A stretch of 64,000 bases of DNA, from the NCBI GenBank assembly GCA_050329935.1, contig JBHJOI010000027.1, forward strand, positions 28,204 to 92,203, read 5' to 3'. A program made the translations under genes and the position numbers. Source of the DNA: CAYSFW01 sp050329935 (GTDB taxonomy: Bacteria > Pseudomonadota > Gammaproteobacteria > UWMA-0217). The notes under the pieces were generated by a model that searched no databases, had not been told where the DNA came from, and saw only the letters and a list, made by a program, of their open reading frames with translations. This document shows positions 42,625-51,371 of this stretch, in pieces. How positions within the stretch are numbered: the first letter of the stretch is position 1; each line of letters opens with the position of its first letter.

Positions 42625-45249
42625 GTGAGTCACGCCAAACTGATCGTTGCCGCGGTTGTCGCGGTGCTGACGTTCATGTTGTGGGCGCTGCTCAATCGGC
42701 CTGCCGACGAGGCGCCGTGGCCGACTCAAATCAAGGGGTTCTCGTTTTCGCCGATGCATCTGGAGCATCATCCCGGCGAAGGGCGCTTCCCGACGGTCGA
42801 GCAAATCGATGCCGATCTGGCGTTGCTGGCCGGCAAGGTGAAGGCCGTGCGAACCTACACGGTCGAAGATACGTTGGCCGACGTGCCGCGGCTGGCCAAG
42901 GCGCACGATATCGACGTCGCACTCGGCGCCTGGATCGATGGCCGTTTGGAACGCAACGAGGCCGAGATAGAGCGTGTTATCGAGTTGTCGCGTGGCGACT
43001 GGCGGACCGTGCGCCGGATTTTCGTCGGCAACGAGGTGTTGCTACACGATCTGGTGCCGTTGCCGCAACTGATTGAATACCTCGACCGGGTGCGCGCGGT
43101 CGTCCCGGCGGTCGTGAGCGTCGCGGAACCCTGGCATATCTGGCTCAAACATCCCGAGCTGGTTGATCACGTCGATTTCATCGCCGTGCATTTGCTCCCG
43201 TACTGGGAAGGTTTGCCGATTGACCAGGCGGTGGACTACGTCGCCATGCGCTATGCCGAGTTGGAAAAGGCGTTTCCCGGCAAGCCCATCGTGATCGCCG
43301 AAGTGGGTTGGCCAAGCAATGGCCGGTTGTTCCGCGCGGCGGAGGCCTCGGTCGCGAATCAGGCGTTGTTCTTGCGCCGTTTTCTCCACCTCGCGCAGCA
43401 GCAGAAGTGGGAGTACTTCGTCATGGAGGCGTTTGATCAACCGTGGAAGGAGAGTGTCGAGGGTGCCGTCGGGGCCTATTGGGGGGCGTACGACGTCAAG
43501 CGGGAGCCGAAGTTCCCGTTCATCAGTCCGATCGTGAGTGTGCCGCATTGGCGCGAATTGGCCGCGGTGTCGGTGTTGGTGGCAATTTTATTGCTGATTC
43601 CGCTGTTTCGCGACAGCCCGGAACTGAATTCGCGTGGGCTCGGTTTTCTCGCGTTGGTCACGTATGGCGCGACAACGGTCGCTGTCTGGATGGTCTACGA
43701 CTATCTTCAGCAATACCTGACCTGGGGCACGATCCTGCTCGGCTTGATCATGCTGCTGGCGGTTTTTGGTCTGATCCTGGTGCTGTTGGCCGAGGCGCAT
43801 GAATGGGCGGAGGCGCTCTGGTTGCGGCGCTCACGCCGGCCGTTTCGGCGTGATCCTCTGCCGGACGGGGTGTTGCCGTTGGTTTCGATCCATGTACCAG
43901 CCTACAACGAGCCGCCGGAGATGCTGGGCGAGACACTCGAGGCCTTGTCGCGGCTCGATTATCCGCGGTTCGAGGTGCTGGTTATTGATAACAACACCCG
44001 CGACCCGGCGGTATGGGAGCCGGTCGAAGCCCTTTGCGAGCGGCTCGGCGAGCGCTTCCGGTTTTTTCATGTCGATCCGCTCGCCGGGTTCAAGGCGGGC
44101 GCGCTCAACTTCGCCCTGCGACACACCGCGGCGGATGCCGAGATCGTTGCTGTGATCGATAGTGACTATATCGTCGAGCCTACCTGGTTACGGGATCTGG
44201 TGCCGGCTTTCGGCGATCCGAAACTCGCGATCGTTCAATCACCGCAGGACTACCGCGACGGCGAGGAGAACGCGTTCAAGGCCATGTGCATGGCGGAGTA
44301 CCGCGGCTTTTTTCAGATCGGGATGATCACGCGCAACGAGCGTAATGCGATCATTCAGCATGGCACCATGACGTTGGTCCGCCGCAAGGTGTTGGACGAG
44401 GTCGGCGGATGGGGCGAATGGTGCATTACCGAGGACGCCGAGCTGGGTCTGCGCGTGTTCGAGCATGGCTATGAGGCCGCTTATCTGCCGCGCAGTTATG
44501 GGCGCGGTCTGATCCCGGATACCTTCATCGACTTCAAGAAGCAGCGGTTCCGCTGGGCGTACGGTGCGGTGCTGATTCTGCGCAAGCACTTGGGGGCGTT
44601 GTTTGGCACCCGTCCGACCCAGCTCACGCCCGGCCAGCGCTACCATTTCATAGCGGGTTGGCTGCCGTGGTTTGCCGACGGCATCAACCTGTTCTTCAAT
44701 ATCGCCGCATTGGCGTGGACCGTCGCCATGGTTGTCGCGCCGGATTACATTGATCCGCCGCTGATGATCTTCGCGTTCTTTCCGCTGGCGCTATTTGTAT
44801 TCAAGCTGTTGAAAATGTCGCTGCTCTATCGCCAGCGAGTCGGTGCGAGCTGGCGCCAGAGCGCCGGCGCCGCAGTCGCTGGTCTCGCGTTGTCGCATAC
44901 GATCGCGCGCGCGATGATCACCGGCTTCATTACCCGCGGCGTCGGCTTTTTCCGTACCCCGAAAATGGCCAGTACGTCGGCACTCGGCCGGGCTTTCGCC
45001 GACGCCCGCGAAGAGGTGTTGATGATGATCGCGCTGTGGCTGGGGGCTTGGGGGGCGTTGCATGTTCAGGGGCGCGACATGCTCGATGTCAAGGTCTGGG
45101 CCTTGATGCTGTTTGTGCAATCGTTGCCTTATCTGGCTGCGGTCATCATGGCATTGGTCAGCGCCTTGCCGCGCTTGCCTGCGCGGTGGGTGGGCGCGTT
45201 TGCTCACCTTGACGATCGCTCGCGTCTCGGCGGGTCGGGGCCGAGCTGA
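42625..45249 (+). CDS. ndvB: GH17-GT2 fusion, NdvB-like beta-glucan synthase
   Basis: 874-residue inner-membrane protein. After one N-terminal helix (about 5-23) comes a periplasmic GH17 domain (about 35-300) with its two catalytic glutamates in GNE (Glu137) and AEVGWPS (Glu226). Membrane helices lead to a cytoplasmic GT2 domain with DSD (512-514), TED (602-604) and QRFRW (640-644), then C-terminal helices. In Pseudomonas NdvB the same fusion makes beta-1,3-linked glucans, with the GH17 part acting as a transglycosylase. GTG at 42625 is chosen because it starts just before the helix; TTG at 42574 is an alternative. Confidence 0.85.
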   Translation: MSHAKLIVAAVVAVLTFMLWALLNRPADEAPWPTQIKGFSFSPMHLEHHPGEGRFPTVEQIDADLALLAGKVKAVRTYTVEDTLADVPRLAKAHDIDVALGAWIDGRLERNEAEIERVIELSRGDWRTVRRIFVGNEVLLHDLVPLPQLIEYLDRVRAVVPAVVSVAEPWHIWLKHPELVDHVDFIAVHLLPYWEGLPIDQAVDYVAMRYAELEKAFPGKPIVIAEVGWPSNGRLFRAAEASVANQALFLRRFLHLAQQQKWEYFVMEAFDQPWKESVEGAVGAYWGAYDVKREPKFPFISPIVSVPHWRELAAVSVLVAILLLIPLFRDSPELNSRGLGFLALVTYGATTVAVWMVYDYLQQYLTWGTILLGLIMLLAVFGLILVLLAEAHEWAEALWLRRSRRPFRRDPLPDGVLPLVSIHVPAYNEPPEMLGETLEALSRLDYPRFEVLVIDNNTRDPAVWEPVEALCERLGERFRFFHVDPLAGFKAGALNFALRHTAADAEIVAVIDSDYIVEPTWLRDLVPAFGDPKLAIVQSPQDYRDGEENAFKAMCMAEYRGFFQIGMITRNERNAIIQHGTMTLVRRKVLDEVGGWGEWCITEDAELGLRVFEHGYEAAYLPRSYGRGLIPDTFIDFKKQRFRWAYGAVLILRKHLGALFGTRPTQLTPGQRYHFIAGWLPWFADGINLFFNIAALAWTVAMVVAPDYIDPPLMIFAFFPLALFVFKLLKMSLLYRQRVGASWRQSAGAAVAGLALSHTIARAMITGFITRGVGFFRTPKMASTSALGRAFADAREEVLMMIALWLGAWGALHVQGRDMLDVKVWALMLFVQSLPYLAAVIMALVSALPRLPARWVGAFAHLDDRSRLGGSGPS

Positions 45250-45319
45250 GCGTGGTCATAAGCGAAAATCCGTTACGGATGGGCGTCGGTCCGCGGGCGG
45301 TTGTTGTCCGTTCGATGGG

Positions 45320-47008
45320 TCAATCGGCGGAACGGGTCGCGCGCGCCATCAATTGCAGGTAGTCGCGTAACAACACGTCGGGCGTTCGTTGCGCGCAGTT
45401 TGGTTCGTCGCAGAATCCGCGGTCGGTCAGCAACCAGTACAGCAGCGTCGGAATCTCGTATTGTGGAAGGATATCGAGATTGACTGCGTGTCCGCGGTCG
45501 TACACGGCGAGCAGGGTCAACTGCGTGCCGTCCGATTCACCGTTCAGGTAGCCGAGCCGCTCGTAGGCCGCGCGGCGGTCCTTGAGCGGCGGCAGATGGT
45601 CTGAGACCACCAGCACGATGCCCTCAGGATCGAGCGCCTGTAGTTCCTTGATGAACCAGGCCAGCGCTTCGCTGCGGTAATAGGTCTGGTTGGCGATCGT
45701 CAGCAATTCGCTGTCGACCGGTTCCTTGTTCAGGGCGTGAATGATCCGTGGGCGCTTATCCTCGTTCAGCCAGAATGGATAGTGGCCAAAGATGGTCAAC
45801 AGGTAGTTCAGAATGGGCCGATTCGAGTCGTCGTTGAGGCGCTCGCGGATAAACGCCAGATTTTGTTCGAACAAGGTGCGATCGAACATGTATTTTTCAC
45901 CGCTCACGTCGCCGATTGAAAAATAGCTCCGCAACTTGGGTACGTACTCGTACGGAAAGTGGATCTCTTCGAATCCAAGACCGCGGTACGCGGTCATCGC
46001 GTTGAAAAAATTAGGTTTATAGCCATTGGTGGCGATCGTGACATAGCCGAGCGCGCGCAGGGTGTCGGGCACGCAGTGAATGCCGCGGCCACTGAATACA
46101 TTGAATTCGATCGTGCCCAGCCGCTGCATCGCCGGCACGCCACACAGGATCTCGAACTCGGCTTGGGCGGTGTAGCCGCCGAAAACCGGCGAGCGCGACA
46201 AATAACCCGTGCCATTCGGAAGCAGTTCGCGCAGCGCGGGGTGGATCGGGTCGCGATTCAATCGCAGGTGCTCCAGGCGCGTTGGATCGACGAAGCCCTC
46301 GTAGACGATCATGTGGACATTGCGGGGCTTGCCGTGCGCCTGCAAGGCGGCGAGGATCCGCTGCCGACGTGTGTCGTAGTCGGTTTGTTCGAGATGCGTG
46401 GCGATCTCGCGCGACACCGCGTTGCGTCGGGCCTCCTGGTAAAGCACCGTGGTGAATCGACCGTTCCAGCGCACATGCTCTTCGTCGGACCACTCGATGA
46501 TCCCATTGGCGACCGCGGTGAATCCGCGCAGAAACCATTCCGGCGTCCACACGGCGCTAGCGATCAGTACCACCAGCGGAAGTGCGCCGAGCGTGAGTCG
46601 CCGCAACGGCGCTTTGCGTAGCGCGAGTAATGTGAATGTCACGCTCACCGCGATCGCGGCAATGATCGCGATCGAAGCGCCGCGTGGCAGCACGTCCAGT
46701 AGCTCGGGTAGTTCGTTGATCTCCGAGAGCCGAAACACGCGGCCAAACATCAGGTAATAGCCGTCGAGCAGGACGTAGCTGATCAGGATCGGCAAGGCGG
46801 CGAGGGTGGATACGGCCGGATGTCCCCGCAGGAGTTGTCGAAACAACCAATAGAGGTAGAGCACCAGCGGCAATTCGATGATCTTGTGCCACCACAAACC
46901 GGAAAGGCCATCGATCGATTCAAGCCACGCGGTGAGGGCAAACAAGGTGGCCGCGAACAACGCGTAGGGCAAGAGCGTGCGCACGGGTTGAACTGGATTC
47001 ATGGGCAT
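45320..47008 (-). CDS. LtaS/OpgB-type membrane sulfatase-fold transferase
   Basis: 562 residues: about five membrane helices in the first 190 residues, then a large periplasmic alkaline-phosphatase-fold domain. The metal-binding YEGF motif, the likely nucleophile Thr in GGYTAQAEFE, the FNVFSGRGIHC segment and the metal ligands SDHLPPL mark it as a phosphoglycerol or phosphoethanolamine transferase relative. It is convergent with the GH17-GT2 glucan synthase, so decoration of that glucan is plausible inference. ATG 47008 or 47002 could be the start; neither has a clear ribosome site. Confidence 0.8.
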   Translation of the reverse strand: MPMNPVQPVRTLLPYALFAATLFALTAWLESIDGLSGLWWHKIIELPLVLYLYWLFRQLLRGHPAVSTLAALPILISYVLLDGYYLMFGRVFRLSEINELPELLDVLPRGASIAIIAAIAVSVTFTLLALRKAPLRRLTLGALPLVVLIASAVWTPEWFLRGFTAVANGIIEWSDEEHVRWNGRFTTVLYQEARRNAVSREIATHLEQTDYDTRRQRILAALQAHGKPRNVHMIVYEGFVDPTRLEHLRLNRDPIHPALRELLPNGTGYLSRSPVFGGYTAQAEFEILCGVPAMQRLGTIEFNVFSGRGIHCVPDTLRALGYVTIATNGYKPNFFNAMTAYRGLGFEEIHFPYEYVPKLRSYFSIGDVSGEKYMFDRTLFEQNLAFIRERLNDDSNRPILNYLLTIFGHYPFWLNEDKRPRIIHALNKEPVDSELLTIANQTYYRSEALAWFIKELQALDPEGIVLVVSDHLPPLKDRRAAYERLGYLNGESDGTQLTLLAVYDRGHAVNLDILPQYEIPTLLYWLLTDRGFCDEPNCAQRTPDVLLRDYLQLMARATRSAD

Positions 47009-47348
47009 ATAAGCGCGCGTAGTCGTCGGGCCGCGTTTAGGAAATTTTACGTCATATGCGCACGCTTGTTTGCGCGCGCAATGTTCGAGTCGGGTTGACA
47101 CTTGAGTTCAAGAAGCACCGTCAATGACGGTTTGCCGGTCGCGCGGCATTGTGCGCAGATGCGCGCGGCGTTCGCAATGTGCGGTTGAAAAGCACCCTAC
47201 CTCTGGGCGTGGCGCGCGGTGCCGAACGCCAGTCTGTGAATGCGGGCGGGTTATTGGGTCAGGTCGTCGTGACCGACCGGGGACGGCGTTGACGCTTTGC
47301 CCTGAGGTCCATTCAGGCAAGGGTTCGCGGCGCAGATGGGGGGCGACG
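47009..47348. other. Gap with no recognised gene
   Basis: About 340 bases between the sulfatase-fold gene and the small lipoprotein gene, both on the minus strand. A weak minus-strand promoter (TTGCGC at 47081-47076, CATATG at 47058-47053, 17-base spacer) may serve the sulfatase gene. Open frames here look like shadows. Confidence 0.35.
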
Positions 47349-47525
47349 TTACTTGTCGTCGTCGTCGCCGGCGACGACATCCACAACCGCGCCACCCACC
47401 TTGAACGGTACCTTGGCGACCTCGATGGCGGTGTCCACGGTCGCGCCGATTATCGTGCCGACGCAGCCCGCGGAGGTGGACGCGACCAGTAATATCAGGG
47501 AGATGGCGATCAGTTTGCGCGACAT
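47349..47525 (-). CDS. Small lipoprotein of 58 residues
   Basis: A lipoprotein signal peptide with lipobox SAGC places the lipidated Cys at about residue 21, followed by a short glycine- and valine-rich segment (GTIIGATVDTAIEV) and an acidic DDDDK tail. AGGAG lies ten bases before the ATG at 47525, a good site. It resembles the uncharacterised short NF038104-type lipoproteins. Function unknown. The acidic end of the gene produces the GTCGTCGTC run visible near 47360. Confidence 0.75.
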   Translation of the reverse strand: MSRKLIAISLILLVASTSAGCVGTIIGATVDTAIEVAKVPFKVGGAVVDVVAGDDDDK

Positions 47526-47613
47526 TGAGTTAATACTCCTGAAATCCGATGTCGCTATGCTAACAAAAAGCAGTGCTCGCACCACCTAAAAGCGCGCAAA
47601 TACCCGACGAGAT

Positions 47614-48717
47614 TCAGCCCGAGAGCGATTCACCGTGTCGAGTCAGGGCCCAGGCGACGTGTTCACGGACGAGCGCGGCCGGGTGTTCGCGTCGGAGTGC
47701 CAGAGCCGCAACAACCTCGGGTCCGGTCGGCGCGTTGCCCAGGGCGACGGCGATATTGCGCAGCCAGCGCAGGTGACCAATGCGTCGTATCGCGCTGCCC
47801 TCGGTGTTGCGCAAGAACTCGGCCTCGCTCCAGCCGAACAGCCGGGTAAGCGCCGGTGCATCGAGCCCGTGCCGCGCGGCGAAGTCGGGTAGGTCGGTCG
47901 CCGCCGCGAAGCGATTCCAGGGACACACGAGTTGGCAGTCGTCGCAGCCGTAGATCCGGTTGCCGATCAGCGGGCGCAATTCCACCGGGATTGAGCCGTG
48001 TAGCTCAATGGTGAGGTAGGAGATGCAGCGGCGCGCGTCCAGTTGAAACGGGGCGACGATCGCGCGCGTCGGACAGATGTCGATACAGGCTTGGCAGCGA
48101 CCGCAATGGCTCGGCGTTGGGCTGTCCACTGGCAATGGTAGATCGGTATAGATTTCGCCAAGAAAAAACCAGGAGCCGGCCACGCGGTCGAGCAAGTTGG
48201 TGTGTTTGCCGATCCAGCCGAGGCCCGCGTTTTCGGCGAGCGCCTTTTCCAGTACCGGCGCGCTATCGCAAAAAACCCGGTAGCCAAACGGCCCGATGGC
48301 GTGCTCGATCAGAATGGCAAGCTGTTGCAGACGTTGCCGCACGACTTTGTGGTAGTCGCGCCCCAGGGCATAACGCGAGATGTACCCTAGATCTGGTCGA
48401 GCCAGTATCGACCAGGCGTCGGCGGTATTGGGTGGCCAGTAGTCGAGGCGGACACTGATGACGCGAAGGGTGCCGGGTACGAGCGTCGCCGGTCGGCTAC
48501 GTTTGACGCCATGTCGTTGCATGTAGTCCATTTCGCCGTGATAGCCAAGCTCAAGCCAGTCGCTCAAACGGCTCTCGGCGTGCTCGAGTCCGGTGTCCGC
48601 GATGCCGACCGCATGAAACCCGAGTGCCTTGCCCCAAGCCCTGATGCGCAAGGCAAGGTCCGTGAAGTCGGGGGAACTTGGCGGCGCCGTGGACTTTGGC
48701 GCTGATGTGTTCGACAT
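47614..48717 (-). CDS. queG: QueG, epoxyqueuosine reductase
   Basis: Last step of queuosine synthesis for tRNA: reduces epoxyqueuosine using cobalamin and two [4Fe-4S] clusters. 367 residues. The cluster motifs CGRCQACIDICP and CDDCQLVCPWN and the LGWIGKHTNLL segment are present, and a HEAT-like C-terminal region follows. The ATG at 48717 is chosen by family length; the frame is open another 49 codons. The usual neighbours nnr and tsaE are not beside it. Confidence 0.94.
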   Translation of the reverse strand: MSNTSAPKSTAPPSSPDFTDLALRIRAWGKALGFHAVGIADTGLEHAESRLSDWLELGYHGEMDYMQRHGVKRSRPATLVPGTLRVISVRLDYWPPNTADAWSILARPDLGYISRYALGRDYHKVVRQRLQQLAILIEHAIGPFGYRVFCDSAPVLEKALAENAGLGWIGKHTNLLDRVAGSWFFLGEIYTDLPLPVDSPTPSHCGRCQACIDICPTRAIVAPFQLDARRCISYLTIELHGSIPVELRPLIGNRIYGCDDCQLVCPWNRFAAATDLPDFAARHGLDAPALTRLFGWSEAEFLRNTEGSAIRRIGHLRWLRNIAVALGNAPTGPEVVAALALRREHPAALVREHVAWALTRHGESLSG

Positions 48718-48987
48718 GATCCGTGCATCATCCGGCGATCGCGGTGCGCTTGCAACACGGTCAGCGGTCGCCGGAACCGGCATTGGTCCGCTGACGTTGG
48801 CGACGAGGAGTGGATTGGGAAATTTTATCGGGGTGCTCTTGAAAACGTTGAGCGGCGTACCCATTAACCGCGCACACCGAGGGCGTCGGGACCTGCGCTC
48901 CCGCCAATCAGTGCGTCATGCGAGCCGACCCGGCGCGGGAAGGCGGCATTTCACGCCGCGAATCGTCTGCGTTCGGAGGGGGTTCGG
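48718..48987. other. Gap with no recognised gene
   Basis: About 270 bases between divergent queG and the groE control region. No RNA gene or credible ORF was seen. Confidence 0.35.
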
Positions 48988-49018
48988 TTGACAGGAGCTC
49001 AAACGCTTCCCATATTAT
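48988..49018 (+). promoter_or_regulatory. groESL promoter with sigma-70 and sigma-32 features
   Basis: Consensus -35 TTGACA (48988-48993). Downstream, CATATT (49011-49016, 17-base spacer) or TATTAT (49013-49018, 19-base spacer) could be the sigma-70 -10. The overlapping CCCATATT (49009-49016) matches the sigma-32 -10 pattern CCCCATNT. The 3' end runs into the CIRCE operator. Confidence 0.65.
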
Positions 49019-49044
49019 CAGCACTCGCTAAGGGTGAGTGCTAG
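49018..49044 (+). promoter_or_regulatory. CIRCE operator (HrcA binding site) of groESL
   Basis: TCAGCACTC-N9-GAGTGCTAG, against the consensus TTAGCACTC-N9-GAGTGCTAA. The seven inner bases (AGCACTC/GAGTGCT) are perfectly symmetrical. It lies directly at the expected transcription start and 56 bases before groES, the standard place. This predicts an hrcA gene elsewhere in the genome. Confidence 0.9.
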
Positions 49045-49099
49045 TAATCGCTCATCGCGTAGGTACGTTTACTCAACCATCTTCACGGAGGTTCTCCTA

Positions 49100-49390
49100 A
49101 TGAAAATTCGTCCATTGCATGATCGCGTGGTCATCAAGCGCCTGGAAGAGGAGCGCATGAGCGCCGGCGGCATCGTGATTCCCGATACCGCCACGGAAAA
49201 GCCCGATCGCGGCGAAGTCGTTGCCGTGGGTCACGGCAAGATTCTCGATAACGGTGACGTCCGGGCGTTGGATCTGAAAGTTGGCAACAAAGTCCTGTTC
49301 GGCAAGTATGCCGGCAGCACGGTCAAGATCGATGGTCAGGAATACCTGGTCATGCGCGAAGACGACGTCATCGCCGTCATCGAGTCTTAA
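49100..49390 (+). CDS. groES: Co-chaperonin GroES
   Basis: Heptameric lid of the GroEL chamber. 96 residues with the family N-terminus MKIRPLHDRVVIKR, the mobile loop (EERMSAGGIVIPDTATEKP) and C-terminal EDDVIAVIE. The ATG at 49100 follows GGAGGTTCTCCTA. Preceded by a CIRCE operator, and followed by groEL after 35 bases. Confidence 0.98.
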   Translation: MKIRPLHDRVVIKRLEEERMSAGGIVIPDTATEKPDRGEVVAVGHGKILDNGDVRALDLKVGNKVLFGKYAGSTVKIDGQEYLVMREDDVIAVIES

Positions 49391-49425
49391 TGGAACACGC
49401 TTGAAGAATTCGAGGTATACAAAAC

Positions 49426-51078
49426 ATGGCAGCTAAAGAAGTACGTTTCGGCGACGACGCCCGCGCCCGCATGGTGCGCGGTGTGAACATCCTAGCCAAT
49501 GCGGTCAAGGTCACCCTGGGTCCGAAAGGCCGCAACGTGGTGCTGGAGAAGTCGTTCGGGTCTCCGACCGTCACCAAGGACGGCGTCTCCGTCGCGAAGG
49601 AGATTGAACTCGAGGACAAGTTCGAGAACATGGGCGCACAAATGGTCAAAGAGGTTGCGTCGCAAACGTCCGACATCGCTGGCGACGGCACGACGACCGC
49701 GACCGTACTCGCTCAGGCGATGGTGCGCGAGGGCATGAAAGCGGTTGCCGCCGGCATGAACCCGATGGATCTGAAGCGCGGCATCGATAAGGCGGTTGCC
49801 GCCGCCGTTGAGCAACTGAAGGGTATCTCGATGCCTTGCGCCGACAATAAGGCGATTGCGCAAGTCGGGACGATTTCGGCCAACTCCGATGATTCGATCG
49901 GTGGCATCATCGCCGACGCGATGGCCAAGGTCGGCAAGGAAGGCGTGATCACGGTCGAGGAAGGTAAGTCGCTGAACAACGAACTGGATGTCGTAGAGGG
50001 CATGCAGTTCGACCGCGGTTATCTTTCGCCTTACTTCGTGAATAACCAGCAGAACATGAACGCGGAAATGGAAGACCCATTTGTGCTTCTGTTCGACAAG
50101 AAGATCTCCAACATCCGCGAGTTGCTGCCGGTGCTGGAATCAGTCGCCAAGGCCGGCAAGCCGTTGTTGATCATTGCCGAGGACGTTGAGGGTGAAGCCC
50201 TGGCGACACTGGTCGTCAACACGATCCGTGGCATCCTCAAGGTCTGCGCGGTGAAGGCGCCTGGCTTCGGCGATCGTCGCAAAGCCATGCTGCAAGACAT
50301 CGCGATCCTCACCGGCGGTCAGGTCATTTCCGAGGAAGTCGGTCTGTCGCTTGAAAAAGCAACGCTGAACGACCTCGGTCGGGCGAAGAAGATCGTTGTC
50401 GCCAAGGAAAACTCGACCATCATCGACGGCGCTGGCCGTTCCGAAGAGATCAAGGCGCGTGTCGACCAGATCCGTGCCCAGATTGCCGAAGCCACTTCCG
50501 ACTACGACAAGGAAAAACTCCAAGAGCGCGTGGCCAAGTTGGCGGGCGGCGTTGCCGTGATTAAGGTCGGTGCTGCGACCGAAGTCGAGATGAAAGAGAA
50601 GAAGGCCCGCGTGGAAGACGCGCTGCATGCAACCCGCGCGGCGGTCGAGGAAGGCGTGGTGCCGGGCGGTGGCGTTGCCCTGATTCGCGCGCTGCAGACG
50701 GTCAAGAATCTCAAGGGCTCGAACCACGATCAGGACGTGGGTATCAATATCGCCCGCCGCGCGATGGAAGAGCCGTTGCGTCAAATCGTCGGCAACGCCG
50801 GCGTCGAGGCCTCCGTGGTGCTCAACAAGGTTGCCCAGGCCTCTGGCAACTACGGGTATAACGCCGCGACCGACGAGTATGGCGATATGATCGAAATGGG
50901 TATTCTCGACCCGACCAAGGTCAGTCGCACCGCGCTGCAGAACGCGGCGTCCGTGGCTGGCTTGATCATCACCACCGAGGCGATGGTGGCTGAGGCGCCG
51001 AAGAAGGACTCCGGGTCGCCGATGTCGGGTGGCGACATGGGTGGCATGGGTGGCATGGGCGGAATGGACATGATGTAA
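49426..51078 (+). CDS. groEL: Chaperonin GroEL
   Basis: 60-kDa chaperonin that folds proteins with GroES and ATP. 550 residues. The ATP-binding AGDGTTTAT motif, the AKEIELEDKFENMGAQMV segment and the C-terminal Gly-Met-rich tail ending GGMGGMDMM are typical. It is the second gene of groESL and ends at a long hairpin. Codon usage is more biased towards AAG/ATC/GGC than in neighbours, as expected for a highly expressed gene. Confidence 0.98.
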   Translation: MAAKEVRFGDDARARMVRGVNILANAVKVTLGPKGRNVVLEKSFGSPTVTKDGVSVAKEIELEDKFENMGAQMVKEVASQTSDIAGDGTTTATVLAQAMVREGMKAVAAGMNPMDLKRGIDKAVAAAVEQLKGISMPCADNKAIAQVGTISANSDDSIGGIIADAMAKVGKEGVITVEEGKSLNNELDVVEGMQFDRGYLSPYFVNNQQNMNAEMEDPFVLLFDKKISNIRELLPVLESVAKAGKPLLIIAEDVEGEALATLVVNTIRGILKVCAVKAPGFGDRRKAMLQDIAILTGGQVISEEVGLSLEKATLNDLGRAKKIVVAKENSTIIDGAGRSEEIKARVDQIRAQIAEATSDYDKEKLQERVAKLAGGVAVIKVGAATEVEMKEKKARVEDALHATRAAVEEGVVPGGGVALIRALQTVKNLKGSNHDQDVGINIARRAMEEPLRQIVGNAGVEASVVLNKVAQASGNYGYNAATDEYGDMIEMGILDPTKVSRTALQNAASVAGLIITTEAMVAEAPKKDSGSPMSGGDMGGMGGMGGMDMM

Positions 51079-51105
51079 GCTTCGGCTGCATCCGTCCTTC
51101 TTCCA

Positions 51106-51136
51106 CAAACAGCCCCGCCTCGCGCGGGGCTGTTTG
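51106..51136 (+). terminator. Terminator hairpin after groEL
   Basis: Perfect 13-base stem CAAACAGCCCCGC/GCGGGGCTGTTTG (51106-51118 and 51124-51136) with a CTCGC loop. Only a short broken T-tract follows (CATTTC), but the A/T-rich base of the stem is typical of intrinsic terminators. Confidence 0.8.
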
Positions 51137-51371
51137 CATTTCGGCGCCAGGCAGGCGACGCCGCGCGTCTAGGTTGAATCGTCAGCCTACGAAAAATCTG
51201 CACTGTCTCACTGAACTCCATGCGCAAAACACGCATTATTCCGCTGGAGACATAACCCGCGCGGGTGAGGGCGGGTGTTTGTATGGATCTGGCGTCGAAG
51301 GTGGCGTCGCCCGCGCTTGAGCCGTCGGGGAACCTGCTCGGCTGGATGAATGGATCGAACATGGGCCGTCC

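Noticed and set aside
45250..45319. Terminator between the convergent glucan synthase and transferase genes
   Set aside because: Only a five-base stem (ATCCG/CGGAT) with no T-tract; too weak.
51255..51266. 12-base palindrome ACCCGCGCGGGT before the GGDEF-EAL gene
   Set aside because: Could be an operator, but short GC palindromes are expected by chance in this GC-rich DNA and nothing else supports it.
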